Part shown: one piece after another, positions 16,634-26,803 of the stretch
Layout: every line of letters begins with the position of its first letter
How positions within the stretch are numbered: the first letter of the stretch is position 1
Assembly: GCF_020035535.1 (NCBI RefSeq)
Contig: NZ_CP083349.1
Location: 3,417,501-3,481,500 of the forward strand
DNA: 64,000 nucleotides
Source of the DNA: Ensifer adhaerens
GTDB lineage: Bacteria; Pseudomonadota; Alphaproteobacteria; Rhizobiales; Rhizobiaceae
Direction: 5' to 3'
Made by a program: the position numbers and the translations under genes
The notes under the pieces: generated by a model
What the model was told of the DNA's origin: nothing
The model's input: only the letters and a program-made list of their open reading frames with translations
Database searches by the model: none

Positions 16634-17137
16634 ATGTCTGGATATCCGATAACGGGCGCGATCGCGGCGACAGCGGCGCTGTTCGCATTCGCCGGCCCGG
16701 CACGGGCGGAAGAGCCCGTCAACACCGGCTATTTCGGCGACGTGGCGATCAAGGGTTATGATCCTGTCGCCTATTTCACCGAGAGCAAGGCAGTGGAAGG
16801 ATCGCCCGAATTCACCTACCGCTGGCTCGGCGCCACCTGGCAGTTCGCCAGTGCCGAACACCGCGATCAGTTTATCAAGGAACCGACCCGCTATGCGCCG
16901 CAATATGGCGGCTATTGCGCAGATGGCGTTTCCTTCGGCACCGTGACGACCAACATCGACCCGAAGGCCTGGCGCATCATCGAGGACAAGCTGTATCTGA
17001 GCTACGATCCGGGTGCGGCCGACGGCCTCGTCAAGAACCCGAACAAGGTGGTCGATTCGCGCAAGCACTGGTCCGAGGTCGAGCAGACGCTGCTTACGGA
17101 AAAGGCGTCGATCAACTGGACGAAACCCTCGCCCTGA
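16634..17137 (+). CDS. Exported YHS domain protein
   Basis: 167 residues from ATG 16634, preceded by CGGAGGG. Signal peptide with likely cleavage after PARA (about residue 26). The YHS motif KGYDPVAYF is at about 41-49 and the domain continues to YGGYCADGVSFG. YHS domains are small modules linked to metal handling or oxidoreductases; in periplasmic YHS proteins of proteobacteria the function is not established. It shares a likely transcript with the ankyrin gene upstream. The stop is 34 bases from the stop of the convergent cyclase gene. Confidence 0.85.
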   Translation: MSGYPITGAIAATAALFAFAGPARAEEPVNTGYFGDVAIKGYDPVAYFTESKAVEGSPEFTYRWLGATWQFASAEHRDQFIKEPTRYAPQYGGYCADGVSFGTVTTNIDPKAWRIIEDKLYLSYDPGAADGLVKNPNKVVDSRKHWSEVEQTLLTEKASINWTKPSP

Positions 17138-17171
17138 AATCGATCCACTTATCAGTGACCGGTGACCGCCC

Positions 17172-19391
17172 TCATTTCTCGACCGAGAAGAACTTCAGCG
17201 CCTGCGGTGTCACGTTGATGTAGTCGGCGGTGCGCTCACCCTTGGCCGTATTGCGATAGACGTAGCCACAGACCATACGGTCGAGGAAGTACCCGTCGTA
17301 TTTTTCGCAAAGCTGATTGCCCTTCACTTCGACACGGCCGGTGATGTTCGTATTGCTGGTGCGATAGGCGGTATTGCCCGCCTTGTCGAAGAACTGCGCG
17401 AAGCTTGTGCCGTTCTTGTGCACGCCCACCCAGGTCTTGTCGACGGTCAATTGCTGCAGTTCAGCCGGCCCAAGCCGATCGCTGGGCGCACCGACGAAAC
17501 CGAAGGGCCATTCCGGGATGCCCGCCACGCGCAGGCCGAAGAGATGGCGGTAGAGATCCTCTTCGCGCCAGTAGTCGTAGAGATAGCCGTAATAAGTGAG
17601 GTTTGTGTCCGGAAAGAGCTTCAGGAGTTCCGCCGCTTCCGCCGCCGCACTCGGTTGATCGCCGCGCTGCGCATAGGCCGAGGCGAGATACTCTCGCACG
17701 GCTTCTGCCTTCGGAAGCGATTTCCCAGCCGTCTCGATAAGCGGGATGGCGCGCTCCAGACGGCGTGCCGTGTAGTAGACGATGCCGGCAAGTAGCTGCA
17801 GGCTGGAGGATGGTGACGGGTCGAGCCTCAAGGCCCGGTCGATATCCTCGATCGCCTGCTCGTGTTCGCCGGTCTGCGCAAGCACCAGCGCCAGGTTGGC
17901 CAGCGCCTCGGCATCGTTGGGCTGTGCGGAGACCGCCCTGAGCGCAGATTCCTTCGCCTCCGTCGCACGCCCGTCGACCAGCTGTAGCAGCGCCAGCACC
18001 GTATGGGCGCGGGCGTTGTTGGCGTCGAGCTTCAGCGCCTGACCCGCTGCATCATAAGCAATCTTGCGCGCCACGGCCGCCGACCAGAGATAGTTGTAGT
18101 CGTTGCGCCAGACGTCGACCGCGACGCGGGCAATGCCGGCGTGGGCATCGGCGAAATCCGGGTCGAGGTCGATCGCCCGCTGATAGAAGGAGAGCGTCTG
18201 GCGGTAGGTGTCGACGTCGCGCCAGATGAGACCCTGCTGCTCGGCACGCATGTAGTTGTCGTAGGCTTCCAGATTGTCGGTTGGAATGCGCGCCAACTGG
18301 TCGCGCTCACCCTCGCTGAGCTTGACTTCGAGCGCGGCAATGATCTTGCCGATGACATCGTCCTGGACGGAGAAGAGGTCGGCATATTGCCGGTCGTAGC
18401 GCTCGGCCCAAAGCGAAAGTCCGCTCACCGCGTCGATCAGCTTGACGTTGATCCGCAGTCGCTGGTCGGCACGCTGCAACGTGCCCTCCAGCACGTAGTG
18501 CACGCCCAGTTCGGCCGCCACGTCCTGGATCCTGGTGGCGTTGCCCTTCAGCGCAAACACCGAATGGCGGGCGATGACGAACAGGCCGGAGACCTTGGAC
18601 AGTTCGGTGATGAGATCGTCCGTCAGCCCTTCGGCCAGATGATCGTGGTCGCTGTCGCCACTGACATTGATGAAGGGCAGCACCGCAACGGAAGGCTGGT
18701 CCGGCAGGGGATAGGCGAAGCGCTGCGCTGGGCCTATCGACGAGATCAGCATCCAGGGCTGCCACCAGGCGACCACGGCCAGCAGGACCAGCGCGAGCAA
18801 GCCGATCCCCACACCCTTCAGCCGGGCAGCGGTCGGCGCTCCCTTCTCGGCGATCGTCTTGCCCGCGGCTTCTGGGGCGAGAAGCACGCGGTAGACACGG
18901 ATCGGCTCGGCGATACCCTTGACCGTCTGCTGCCCCAACGATGCAAAGCCCACCTTCAGCCTGGAGCTGATCTGGTCATAGGCCGTACCGGAGATCGCAA
19001 TGCCGCCCGGCTGCGCCAGCCCCTGCACGCGATCGGCGATATTGACCCCGTCGCCGTGAATGTCGTCGCCCTCGACGATGATGTCACCCAGGTTTATGCC
19101 GATGCGGAAATCCAGCCTTTCGCCGTCCGGGCCCTTCTCGTCCTCCACCGTTGCCTTGCGCTTCTGGATGTCGATCGCGCATAGCGCCGCGTCGACGACG
19201 CTGCGGAATTCGACGAGCAGGCCGTCGCCCATCGTTTTCACCAGGCGACCGTGATGTTCGTGAAAGAGCGGCTCCAGGATATTGGAAAGGTCAGACTGGA
19301 ATCTAAGGCGCGTCCCTTCCTCGTCCAGCCGGCTCAAGCGGCTGTAACCGACGACATCCGCAATCAGGACGGCAGCGAGGCGGCGCTCCAT
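17172..19391 (-). CDS. Class III adenylate/guanylate cyclase with TolB-like and TPR regions
   Basis: 739-residue signalling protein. The cyclase domain is N-terminal (about 1-170): metal-binding Asp in LIADVVGYS (D12) and MGDG (D56), and the transition-state pair in VNIADRVQG. A single membrane helix follows (about 197-216, LLALVLLAVVAWWQPWML), then a TolB N-terminal-like region (VAVLPFINVSGDSDHDHLAEGLTDDLITELSKV), TPR repeats (about 400-610), and a C-terminal segment of about 120 residues with four cysteine-poor beta-like stretches that I cannot assign. The layout is common in rhizobia, which carry many such cyclases. It is divergent from two exported DUF1254 genes. Confidence 0.88.
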   Translation of the reverse strand: MERRLAAVLIADVVGYSRLSRLDEEGTRLRFQSDLSNILEPLFHEHHGRLVKTMGDGLLVEFRSVVDAALCAIDIQKRKATVEDEKGPDGERLDFRIGINLGDIIVEGDDIHGDGVNIADRVQGLAQPGGIAISGTAYDQISSRLKVGFASLGQQTVKGIAEPIRVYRVLLAPEAAGKTIAEKGAPTAARLKGVGIGLLALVLLAVVAWWQPWMLISSIGPAQRFAYPLPDQPSVAVLPFINVSGDSDHDHLAEGLTDDLITELSKVSGLFVIARHSVFALKGNATRIQDVAAELGVHYVLEGTLQRADQRLRINVKLIDAVSGLSLWAERYDRQYADLFSVQDDVIGKIIAALEVKLSEGERDQLARIPTDNLEAYDNYMRAEQQGLIWRDVDTYRQTLSFYQRAIDLDPDFADAHAGIARVAVDVWRNDYNYLWSAAVARKIAYDAAGQALKLDANNARAHTVLALLQLVDGRATEAKESALRAVSAQPNDAEALANLALVLAQTGEHEQAIEDIDRALRLDPSPSSSLQLLAGIVYYTARRLERAIPLIETAGKSLPKAEAVREYLASAYAQRGDQPSAAAEAAELLKLFPDTNLTYYGYLYDYWREEDLYRHLFGLRVAGIPEWPFGFVGAPSDRLGPAELQQLTVDKTWVGVHKNGTSFAQFFDKAGNTAYRTSNTNITGRVEVKGNQLCEKYDGYFLDRMVCGYVYRNTAKGERTADYINVTPQALKFFSVEK

Positions 19392-19485
19392 CGACGAGCT
19401 CTCTACGTACGATGTACTCCGATGACAATGTTACCGCAGCTTGACGAGCGGCGCCATCGGCGCGCAGGGCGAGACGCTTCGCTGG

Positions 19486-19498
19486 CGTAACCGTTACG
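19486..19498. promoter_or_regulatory. Possible operator between the cyclase and DUF1254 genes
   Basis: CGTAAC-C-GTTACG, a 6-bp inverted repeat around one base, 60 bases upstream of the DUF1254 start. Short, but it is the only clear palindrome in this 166-base divergent gap. Confidence 0.3.
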
Positions 19499-19557
19499 TA
19501 CTTGCGGTACCCAGCCGAACTGGCACGATTGTCGCCGATCATCCGAAGGAATCTGCC

Positions 19558-20976
19558 ATGCTCAAACGACGGTCTCTGCTGGTGCTCGGCGCTCTCGCAA
19601 CGGCACTGCCCGCACTCCAGATGAAAAGCGCGACCGCTGCCGATATCGGCGTCTCCGCAGACGAGGCCCGCGCCATCGCCAAGGACGCCTATATCTACGG
19701 CTTCCCGCTGGTCGACAATTACCGCATCCAGCATTCCTATTTCGTCGATCGCGGCAATCCGGAGTTCAAGAGCGGCTGGAACACACTCAACAACACCGCG
19801 CGGGTCTATACGCCCGAGGACAAGGCGATCCAGACTCCGAACTCCGACACTCCTTACTCCTTCCTGGGTGCAGACCTGCGTGCCGAGCCGCTGGTATTGA
19901 CGGTGCCGGCGATCGAGAAGGAGCGTTACTACTCGCTCCAGTTCATCGACATGTACACGTTCAACTTTGCCTATGTCGGCAGTCGCACCACCGGCAACGA
20001 GGCCGGCAGCTTCCTGCTGGCAGGACCGGGCTGGAAAGGCGAAACGCCGCCCGGAGTAAAGGCGGTGATCCGCGCGGAAACCGAATTCGCCTTCGTGCTT
20101 TACCGCACGCAAATGTTCAATCCTGCCGACATCGAGAACGTCAGGAAGATCCAGGCCGGCTACAAGGTCGAGCCGCTGTCGACTTTCCTTGGCCAGCCGG
20201 CACCGGCGCCGGCCGCGGCCGTCGATTTCGTCAAGCCGCTCAGCGCGGAAGAGGAAAAAACCTCGCCCGACTTCTTCAAGATCGTCAATTTCGTGCTCGG
20301 TTTTTGTCCGACGAATCCATCCGAAACCGGCCTGATGGAGCGCTTCGCCAAGATCAATGTCGGTGGCGGCAAGACCTTCGACTTCAACACCTTCTCTCCG
20401 GACATGCAGCAGGCGATCGAAGGCGGCATCGCCGACGCCTGGGCCGCCTTCAAGGAATTCAAGGAAACCGAACTCGATACCGGGAAGCGAACGAGCGCCG
20501 ACAGCTTCGGCACGCGCGAGTATCTGAACGGTCGCTATCTCGACCGCATGTCCGGCGCCGTGCTCGGCATCTACGGCAACTCCAAGGACGAGGCCATCTA
20601 TCCCGCCTATTTCACCAGCGACGACAAGACGCCGCTCTCGGGTGAAAACAAGTACACGCTGCGCTTCGAACCGGGCATGCTGCCCCCGGTCAACGCCTTC
20701 TGGTCGCTGACGCTCTACGAACTGCCGCAGAGCCTGCTCTACGCCAATCCGCTCAACCGCTACCTGATCAATTCGCCGATGGTTGCGAATCTGAACAAGG
20801 ACGCCGACGGCGGTGTGACGCTCTACATCCAGCACGAGTCGCCGGGCGCCGAGAAGGAAGCCAACTGGCTGCCGGCACCGAGCGGCCCATTCTTCACGGC
20901 CATGCGGCTCTATTGGCCGAAGCCGGACGCATTGGACGGCAAATGGAAAGCGCCGCCGATGCAGCGCGCCAATTGA
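19558..20976 (+). CDS. Exported DUF1254/DUF1214 protein (long form)
   Basis: 472 residues. N-terminus MLKRRSLLVLGALATALPAL is an export signal, with KRR followed by a hydrophobic stretch that could be Sec or Tat. DUF1254 lies in the N-terminal half (IYGFPLVDNYRIQ ... PNSDTPYSFLGADLRAEPLVLTVP) and DUF1214 near the C-terminus (PPVNAFWSLTLYELP ... NWLPAPSGPFFTAMRLYWPKP). ATG 19558 follows AAGGA. Proteins with this pair are widespread and have no firmly known activity. The next gene encodes a shorter relative 18 bases downstream. Confidence 0.85.
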   Translation: MLKRRSLLVLGALATALPALQMKSATAADIGVSADEARAIAKDAYIYGFPLVDNYRIQHSYFVDRGNPEFKSGWNTLNNTARVYTPEDKAIQTPNSDTPYSFLGADLRAEPLVLTVPAIEKERYYSLQFIDMYTFNFAYVGSRTTGNEAGSFLLAGPGWKGETPPGVKAVIRAETEFAFVLYRTQMFNPADIENVRKIQAGYKVEPLSTFLGQPAPAPAAAVDFVKPLSAEEEKTSPDFFKIVNFVLGFCPTNPSETGLMERFAKINVGGGKTFDFNTFSPDMQQAIEGGIADAWAAFKEFKETELDTGKRTSADSFGTREYLNGRYLDRMSGAVLGIYGNSKDEAIYPAYFTSDDKTPLSGENKYTLRFEPGMLPPVNAFWSLTLYELPQSLLYANPLNRYLINSPMVANLNKDADGGVTLYIQHESPGAEKEANWLPAPSGPFFTAMRLYWPKPDALDGKWKAPPMQRAN

Positions 20977-20994
20977 TCAAAAGGAACCCCAAAG

Positions 20995-22017
20995 ATGTTG
21001 CATTCCCGTTCTTTCTTCATGGCTGTTGCATTGGTAATCGCCGGCGCCGCACATTCGAGTGCCGCCGACCCTGTGACCGTCGGTGTCGACAATTTCATTC
21101 GCGCCGAGAGCGATATGTATGCCGCCAGCATGGTCAAGGACGGCGCCTTCGGCAAATTCCTGCACCGCCGCGAACCGGCTTCGATCGACAATCAGACCGT
21201 CATTCGCCTCAACCGCGACACGCTCTATTCGTCCGCCGTGTTCGATCTCGATGCCGGTCCGGTTACCATCGCCATGCCGGACGCGGGAAAGCGCTTCATG
21301 TCGATGCAGGTCATCAGCGAGGATCACTATGTACCCGAAGTCGTCTACGGCGCCGGTGAAACGACGCTGACCAAGGAAAAAGTAGGAACCCGATACGTCG
21401 TCGTCGGCATCCGTACCCTCGTCGATCCAGCCGACCCGAAGGATATCGCCGCGGTGCATGCGCTGCAGGACGCAATCAAGGTCAGCCAGAAGGCTGAGGG
21501 TAGGTTCGAGATCCCGGCCTGGGATCCGGCCAGTCAGAAGACCGTACGCGAGGCGCTGCTGGTGCTCGGTTCCACGATACCGGACTTCAAGAAGGCCTTC
21601 GGCACCAAACAGGAGGTCGATCCTGTTCGCCACCTGATCGGTACCGCGACCGGATGGGGCGGCAATCCGGACAAGGACGCGACCTATCTGAACGTCACAC
21701 CGGCCAAGAACGACGGCAAGACGACCTACAAGCTCGATGTCAAGGACGTGCCGGTCGATGCCTTCTGGTCAGTCAGCGTCTACGACGCGCAAGGCTTCTA
21801 CGAGAAGAACCCCTACAACGCCTATGCGATCAACAACATCACCGCCAAGAAGGGTGACGACGGCAGCGTCTCGATCCAGTTCGGCGGATGCGACGGCAAG
21901 ATCGCCAATTGCCTGCCCGTGGTCGACGGCTGGAACTACACGGTGCGGCTCTACCGGCCGCGCAAGGAGATCCTCGATGGCTCCTGGCATTTTCCCGAGC
22001 CGCAACCTGTGAACTAG
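20995..22017 (+). CDS. Exported DUF1254/DUF1214 protein (short form)
   Basis: 340 residues with a signal peptide (MLHSRSFFMAVALVIAGAAHSSAA). Same architecture as the upstream protein but about 130 residues shorter: IRLNRDTLYSSAVFDLDAGPVTIAMP in the DUF1254 part and VPVDAFWSVSVYDAQGFYEKNPYNAYAINN in the DUF1214 part. The NWLPAPSGPF motif of the long form is replaced by NCLPVVDGWN. Start supported by AAAGGA. The pair are probably co-transcribed paralogues acting outside the cytoplasm. No catalytic residues can be named. Confidence 0.83.
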   Translation: MLHSRSFFMAVALVIAGAAHSSAADPVTVGVDNFIRAESDMYAASMVKDGAFGKFLHRREPASIDNQTVIRLNRDTLYSSAVFDLDAGPVTIAMPDAGKRFMSMQVISEDHYVPEVVYGAGETTLTKEKVGTRYVVVGIRTLVDPADPKDIAAVHALQDAIKVSQKAEGRFEIPAWDPASQKTVREALLVLGSTIPDFKKAFGTKQEVDPVRHLIGTATGWGGNPDKDATYLNVTPAKNDGKTTYKLDVKDVPVDAFWSVSVYDAQGFYEKNPYNAYAINNITAKKGDDGSVSIQFGGCDGKIANCLPVVDGWNYTVRLYRPRKEILDGSWHFPEPQPVN

Positions 22018-22056
22018 GCTTCCCGCATCACGAAACAGGCTGCGGAGGTCGCCTGC

Positions 22057-22893
22057 ATGGAGTTCCGGGATGACGACCTCGCGGCTTTCGCCGAGCATGG
22101 CGCAACGCCCCTGCCCGCAGCAACCGTCGAGGGGCACGTCGAGCACAACGGCGCGCGCATCTGGTGTGCTGCCTACGGATCGGGCACGCCGGTCATCCTG
22201 TTGCATGGCGGCCTCGGTCACAGCGGCAACTGGGGCTTTCAGGTCCCGGCACTGCTTGAGACGGGCCACCGCGTCATCCTGATCGACAGCCGCGGACACG
22301 GCCGCAGCACCCGCGATGCAAAGCCCTACACCTATGAACTCATGGCGTCGGACGTGCTCGCGGTCATGGACAGACTGGAAATTCAAAACGCAGCCTTTGC
22401 CGGCTGGAGCGATGGCGCCTGCATCGCGCTCGTTCTTGCCTCGATGGCACCGGAACGCGTAAGCGGCGTGTTCTTCTTCGCCTGCAACATGGACCCGAGC
22501 GGAACGAGGGAGATCGAGCCGAGTCGGATGCTCGACCGTTGCTTCGGACGGCATTCCGCCGACTACAGAGCATTATCGGCAACGCCCGATGTTTTCGGCG
22601 CTTTCGTCGATGCCGTCAGCGCGATGCAAAAGACCGAGCCGAATTACACGGCCGAAGACCTCGGCAGGATCCGCGTGCCGGTCGCAATCGTCCAGAGCGA
22701 AAACGACGAATTCATCAAACGCGAGCACGCGGATTATCTCGCCCGCAGCATTCCTGGCGCCGCATTCATCCTGCTTGATGGCGTCAGCCACTTCGCACCG
22801 CTGCAGCGGCCGGACCGCTTCAATGCCGCACTCACGGCCTTCCTTGCTGCACTGGATGATGAGGCCGAACGCGACACGCAGCGCCGGCAATGA
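22057..22893 (+). CDS. Alpha/beta hydrolase
   Basis: 278-residue serine hydrolase. Oxyanion-hole HGG in ILLHGGLGHSGNW, DSRGHGRST after strand 5, nucleophile Ser in GWSDG (about residue 118), acid Asp in QSENDEF and His in GVSHF. No signal peptide, so cytoplasmic. It lies 39 bases after the second DUF1254 gene on the same strand and may be in the same transcript. Esterase, lactonase or other C-O hydrolase activity is possible; the substrate cannot be told. Confidence 0.85.
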   Translation: MEFRDDDLAAFAEHGATPLPAATVEGHVEHNGARIWCAAYGSGTPVILLHGGLGHSGNWGFQVPALLETGHRVILIDSRGHGRSTRDAKPYTYELMASDVLAVMDRLEIQNAAFAGWSDGACIALVLASMAPERVSGVFFFACNMDPSGTREIEPSRMLDRCFGRHSADYRALSATPDVFGAFVDAVSAMQKTEPNYTAEDLGRIRVPVAIVQSENDEFIKREHADYLARSIPGAAFILLDGVSHFAPLQRPDRFNAALTAFLAALDDEAERDTQRRQ

Positions 22894-22927
22894 CGGGCCG
22901 GAATCGACCCGCCATCATTCCCTATCG

Positions 22928-25900
22928 TTACTCTGCCGCCTCGGTTTCCGGCATCGGCACGTAGTTGAGGATCGGCGACAGCCAGCGCTCGACCTCGCGC
23001 ACCGGCATGCGCTTGCGTTCGGCGTAGTCCTCAACCTGATCGCGTTCGACCTTGGCGACGCCGAAGTAGTAGGCCTCGGGGTGGCCGATATAGAGGCCAG
23101 ACACCGACGAGCCCGGCCACATGGCATAGCTCTCCGTCAGGCTGACGCCGATTGCCGCTTCGGCATCGAGCAGCCGGAAGAGCGTCGCCTTCTCGGTATG
23201 GTCGGGTTGGGCCGGATAGCCCGGCGCCGGACGGATGCCGGCATAGGGCTCGCCGATCAGCTGCTGAGGCGTGAAGGTCTCATCGGCCGCGTAACCCCAG
23301 AGCTCCCGTCGCACGTGTTCATGCATGCGCTCGGCGAAGGCTTCGGCGAAGCGGTCGGCCAGCGCCTTGACCATGATCGAGGAGTAGTCGTCGTTGGCGC
23401 GTTCGAAACGCTCGGCGATCGCCACTTCCTCGATACCGGCCGTCACGACGAAACCGCCGACATAGTCGTTGGAGCCACTCTCGGCCGGCGCGACGAAATC
23501 GGACAGCGCCACGTTGGGGCGACCATCGCGCTTGCTGAGCTGCTGGCGTAGCGTGAAGAAGGTCGCGAGCGGCGAAGTCCGATCTTCGCCGGTGAAAAGC
23601 CGGATGTCATCGCCGACCGTGCCCGCCGGCCAGAAGCCGACAACGGCCTTCGGCGCAAACCACTTTTCCTCGATGATCTTCTTGAGCATCGCCTGCGCAT
23701 CATCGAACAGCTGTCGGGCCGCAGCCCCTTGCGCCTCGTCGTCCAGGATCTTCGGATAGACACCCTTCAACTCCCAGGTCTGGAAGAATGGCGTCCAGTC
23801 GATATAGCGGGCGAGTTCTGCCAGGTCCCAGGTGTCGAATACGCGCGTGCCGAGGAAGGACGGCGCCTTCGCCCTATAGCCGGACCAGTCGATCTTGTGC
23901 TGGTTGGCGCGCGCCTGCGACAGCGGCAGCCGGCGCTTTTCCGCCTCGTTGCGCGCATGCGCGTCGGCAACCTTGCGATATTCCGCCCGCACCGTCTCCA
24001 TGTAATTGTCGCGCGCCTCCGTCGACAAGAGGCTGGAGACGACGCCGACGGCACGGCTGGCATCGGTGACATAGACGGTCTGGCCGCGGTCGTAGCGCGG
24101 GTTGATCTTGACCGCCGTATGCACGCGACTGGTCGTCGCGCCGCCGATCAGAAGCGGCACGTCGAAACCTTCGCGTTCCAGTTCCGAGGCCACATGCACC
24201 ATCTCGTCGAGGGACGGGGTGATGAGACCGGAGAGGCCGATGATATCCACCTTCTGCTCGCGCGCCACTTCGAGGATTTTGGCCGAGGGCACCATGACGC
24301 CGAGATCGATGATCTCGTAATTGTTGCAGGCAAGCACGACGCCGACGATGTTCTTGCCGATATCGTGCACGTCGCCCTTGACCGTCGCCATCAGGATCTT
24401 GCCGGCGCTTTCGCGCGCCTCGCCACCGTTGGCAAGCTTTTCCGCCTCCATGTGCGGCAACAACACGGCGACCGCCTGCTTCATCACACGTGCGGACTTG
24501 ACCACCTGCGGCAGGAACATCTTGCCGGATCCGAAGAGATCGCCGACGACGTTCATGCCGGCCATTAGCGGGCCTTCGATGACGTGCAGCGGCCGTGCGG
24601 CGGTCAGGCGTGCTTCTTCGGTATCGGCCTCGATGTACTCGGTAATGCCATTGACGAGCGCGTGTTCGAGACGCTTCTCCACCGACCACTCACGCCAGGA
24701 GAGATCCTTTTCGCGTCCCTGCGCACCGCCCTGCCCGCGATAGCGCTCGGCAATCTCCAGCATGCGCTCGGTCGAATCGGTGCGGCGGTTGAGCACCACG
24801 TCCTCGCAAGCCTCGCGCAGATCCGGATCGATCGCATCATAGACGGCCAGCTGGCCGGCATTAACGATGCCCATGTCCATGCCCGCCTGGATGGCGTGGT
24901 AGAGGAACACAGCATGCATCGCCTCGCGCACCGGCTCGTTGCCGCGGAAGGAGAATGAAAGGTTGGAGACACCGCCCGAGACATGCACATGCGGCAGGGT
25001 CGCGATGATCTCGCGCGTCGCCTCGATGAAGTCGACGCCGTAGTTGTTGTGCTCCTCGATGCCGGTCGCGACCGCAAAGATGTTCGGGTCGAAGATAATG
25101 TCCTCGGGCGGGAAACCCGCCTTTTCGATCAAAAGCGTGTAGGCGCGCGTGCAGATCTCGACCTTGCGCGCCTTGGTATCGGCCTGACCGACCTCGTCGA
25201 AGGCCATTATGACGACGGCCGCGCCATAGGCACGGCAGAGCCTCGCGTGATGCAGGAACGCTTCTTCGCCTTCCTTCATGGAAATGGAATTGACCAGCGG
25301 CTTGCCCTGGACGCATTTCAGGCCGGCCTCGATCACCTCCCATTTCGACGAATCGATCATCACGGGAACGCGGGCGATGTCCGGCTCCGAGGCCACGAGG
25401 TTCAGGAACTCTACCATCGCCTGCTTCGAATCGATCAGGCCCTCGTCCATGTTGATGTCGATGATCTGGGCGCCGTTCGCGACCTGATCGCGCGCGACAT
25501 CGAGTGCGGCCGAATAGTCGCCGGCGGTGATCAGCTTGCGGAACTTCGCCGAGCCGGTGACGTTGGTGCGCTCGCCGACGTTGACGAAGGGGATGTCGGA
25601 GGTGAGCGTGAACGGCTCCAGGCCGGAAAGACGCATCAGCGGCTCGACCTTGGGGATTTCGCGCGGCGGATGCTTGGCAACGGCCTTGGCAATGGCGCTG
25701 ATATGGGCGGGCGTCGAGCCGCAGCAGCCGCCGACGATGTTGAGGAGGCCGTCGCGGGCGAAGGCTTCCACCTGCGCCGCCATCTGCTCCGGCGTCTCGT
25801 CATACTGGCCGAACTCGTTCGGCAGGCCGGCATTGGGATAGGCGCAGACGAAGGTATCGGCAACACCGGAGAGCTCATCGATGTGAGCGCGCATGGCATT

Positions 25901-26698
25901 GGCGCCGAGCGCACAGTTGAGCCCGATGGTGAAGGGCTCGGCATGGCGCACGGAATGCCAGAACGCCGTCGGTGTCTGGCCGGAAAGCGTGCGGCCCGAG
26001 AGGTCGGTGATCGTGCCGGAGATCATGACCGGCAGGTCGACGCCCTTTTCGGTAAAGATTTCCTTGGTCGCGAAGATCGCCGCCTTGGCGTTCAGCGTGT
26101 CGAAGATCGTCTCGATCAGAATGATGTCGGCGCCGCCGTCGATCAGTCCGCGGATCTGCTCGGCATAGGCGATCCGGAGGTCGTCGAAGGTGACGGCGCG
26201 ATAGCCGGGATTGTTGACGTCGGGCGAAATCGACGCCGTACGGTTTGTCGGTCCGAGCGCACCGGCGACGAAGCGGCGACGGCCGTCCTCGGCCTCGGCG
26301 CGCTTGGCGGCGCGGCGCGCCAGCCGGGCGCCGTCGCGGTTGAGCTCATAGACCATGTCCTCCATGCCATAATCGGCCTGGGCGATCCGGGTCGAGGAGA
26401 AGGTGTTGGTCTCGAGGATGTCGGCGCCGGCGATCGCATAGGCGTAGTGGATATCTTCGATCGCTTTCGGCTGCGTCAGCGTCAGAAGATCGTTGTTGCC
26501 CTGCTGGTGACAGGCGCAGCCGCCGAATCGGTCGCCGCGGAAATGCTGCTCGATGAAGCCGAGCTGCTGGATTTCCGTGCCCATCGCGCCATCCATGATC
26601 AGGATGCGCTCATGCGCCGCGCGGGCGAGCGCCTCTTTGATCTCGGAGCCATCCGGCTTGGAGGAAACGTCACCGAAAAGGGCGCCGATGGCGGACAT
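22928..26698 (-). CDS. metH: Cobalamin-dependent methionine synthase
   Basis: Transfers a methyl group from 5-methyltetrahydrofolate to homocysteine via methylcobalamin in the cytoplasm. 1256 residues, complete four-module enzyme. Homocysteine module with zinc cysteines in GLNCALGA (about 258) and GGCCGSTP (about 322); folate-binding module ([16 protein letters not shown], about 370-640); cobalamin cap and Rossmann module with cobalt-ligand His in GDVHDIGKN (about 775); AdoMet reactivation module at the C-terminus with [18 protein letters not shown] 26698 is preceded on its strand by GGGAG; an in-frame ATG 16 codons upstream would lie in the promoter palindrome. Probably repressed through that palindrome. 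Confidence 0.96.
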   Translation of the reverse strand: MSAIGALFGDVSSKPDGSEIKEALARAAHERILIMDGAMGTEIQQLGFIEQHFRGDRFGGCACHQQGNNDLLTLTQPKAIEDIHYAYAIAGADILETNTFSSTRIAQADYGMEDMVYELNRDGARLARRAAKRAEAEDGRRRFVAGALGPTNRTASISPDVNNPGYRAVTFDDLRIAYAEQIRGLIDGGADIILIETIFDTLNAKAAIFATKEIFTEKGVDLPVMISGTITDLSGRTLSGQTPTAFWHSVRHAEPFTIGLNCALGANAMRAHIDELSGVADTFVCAYPNAGLPNEFGQYDETPEQMAAQVEAFARDGLLNIVGGCCGSTPAHISAIAKAVAKHPPREIPKVEPLMRLSGLEPFTLTSDIPFVNVGERTNVTGSAKFRKLITAGDYSAALDVARDQVANGAQIIDINMDEGLIDSKQAMVEFLNLVASEPDIARVPVMIDSSKWEVIEAGLKCVQGKPLVNSISMKEGEEAFLHHARLCRAYGAAVVIMAFDEVGQADTKARKVEICTRAYTLLIEKAGFPPEDIIFDPNIFAVATGIEEHNNYGVDFIEATREIIATLPHVHVSGGVSNLSFSFRGNEPVREAMHAVFLYHAIQAGMDMGIVNAGQLAVYDAIDPDLREACEDVVLNRRTDSTERMLEIAERYRGQGGAQGREKDLSWREWSVEKRLEHALVNGITEYIEADTEEARLTAARPLHVIEGPLMAGMNVVGDLFGSGKMFLPQVVKSARVMKQAVAVLLPHMEAEKLANGGEARESAGKILMATVKGDVHDIGKNIVGVVLACNNYEIIDLGVMVPSAKILEVAREQKVDIIGLSGLITPSLDEMVHVASELEREGFDVPLLIGGATTSRVHTAVKINPRYDRGQTVYVTDASRAVGVVSSLLSTEARDNYMETVRAEYRKVADAHARNEAEKRRLPLSQARANQHKIDWSGYRAKAPSFLGTRVFDTWDLAELARYIDWTPFFQTWELKGVYPKILDDEAQGAAARQLFDDAQAMLKKIIEEKWFAPKAVVGFWPAGTVGDDIRLFTGEDRTSPLATFFTLRQQLSKRDGRPNVALSDFVAPAESGSNDYVGGFVVTAGIEEVAIAERFERANDDYSSIMVKALADRFAEAFAERMHEHVRRELWGYAADETFTPQQLIGEPYAGIRPAPGYPAQPDHTEKATLFRLLDAEAAIGVSLTESYAMWPGSSVSGLYIGHPEAYYFGVAKVERDQVEDYAERKRMPVREVERWLSPILNYVPMPETEAAE

Positions 26699-26744
26699 GG
26701 GAAATCTCCCGTTCTGAAAACGACAAACAATAAGTGAGTCAATC

Positions 26745-26764
26745 ACATAAAGATATCTTTATGT
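26745..26764. promoter_or_regulatory. Perfect 20-bp palindromic operator in the metH promoter
   Basis: ACATAAAGATATCTTTATGT is a perfect palindrome, 47-66 bases upstream of metH. On the metH strand a TTGACA -35-like hexamer (26767-26762) overlaps its upstream edge, so a bound protein would block RNA polymerase. An AAGATATCTT-centred palindrome at metH suggests an ArsR-family regulator of methionine/SAH metabolism such as SahR (from knowledge of the family; not proved here). Confidence 0.75.
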
Positions 26765-26803
26765 CAACATATGAGATGATCACATTTGCCCGACAAATCA
26801 AAG

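Noticed and set aside
24983..26737. 584-codon open frame on the plus strand opposite metH
   Set aside because: Antisense to metH; no recognisable domain, and metH has complete catalytic motifs.
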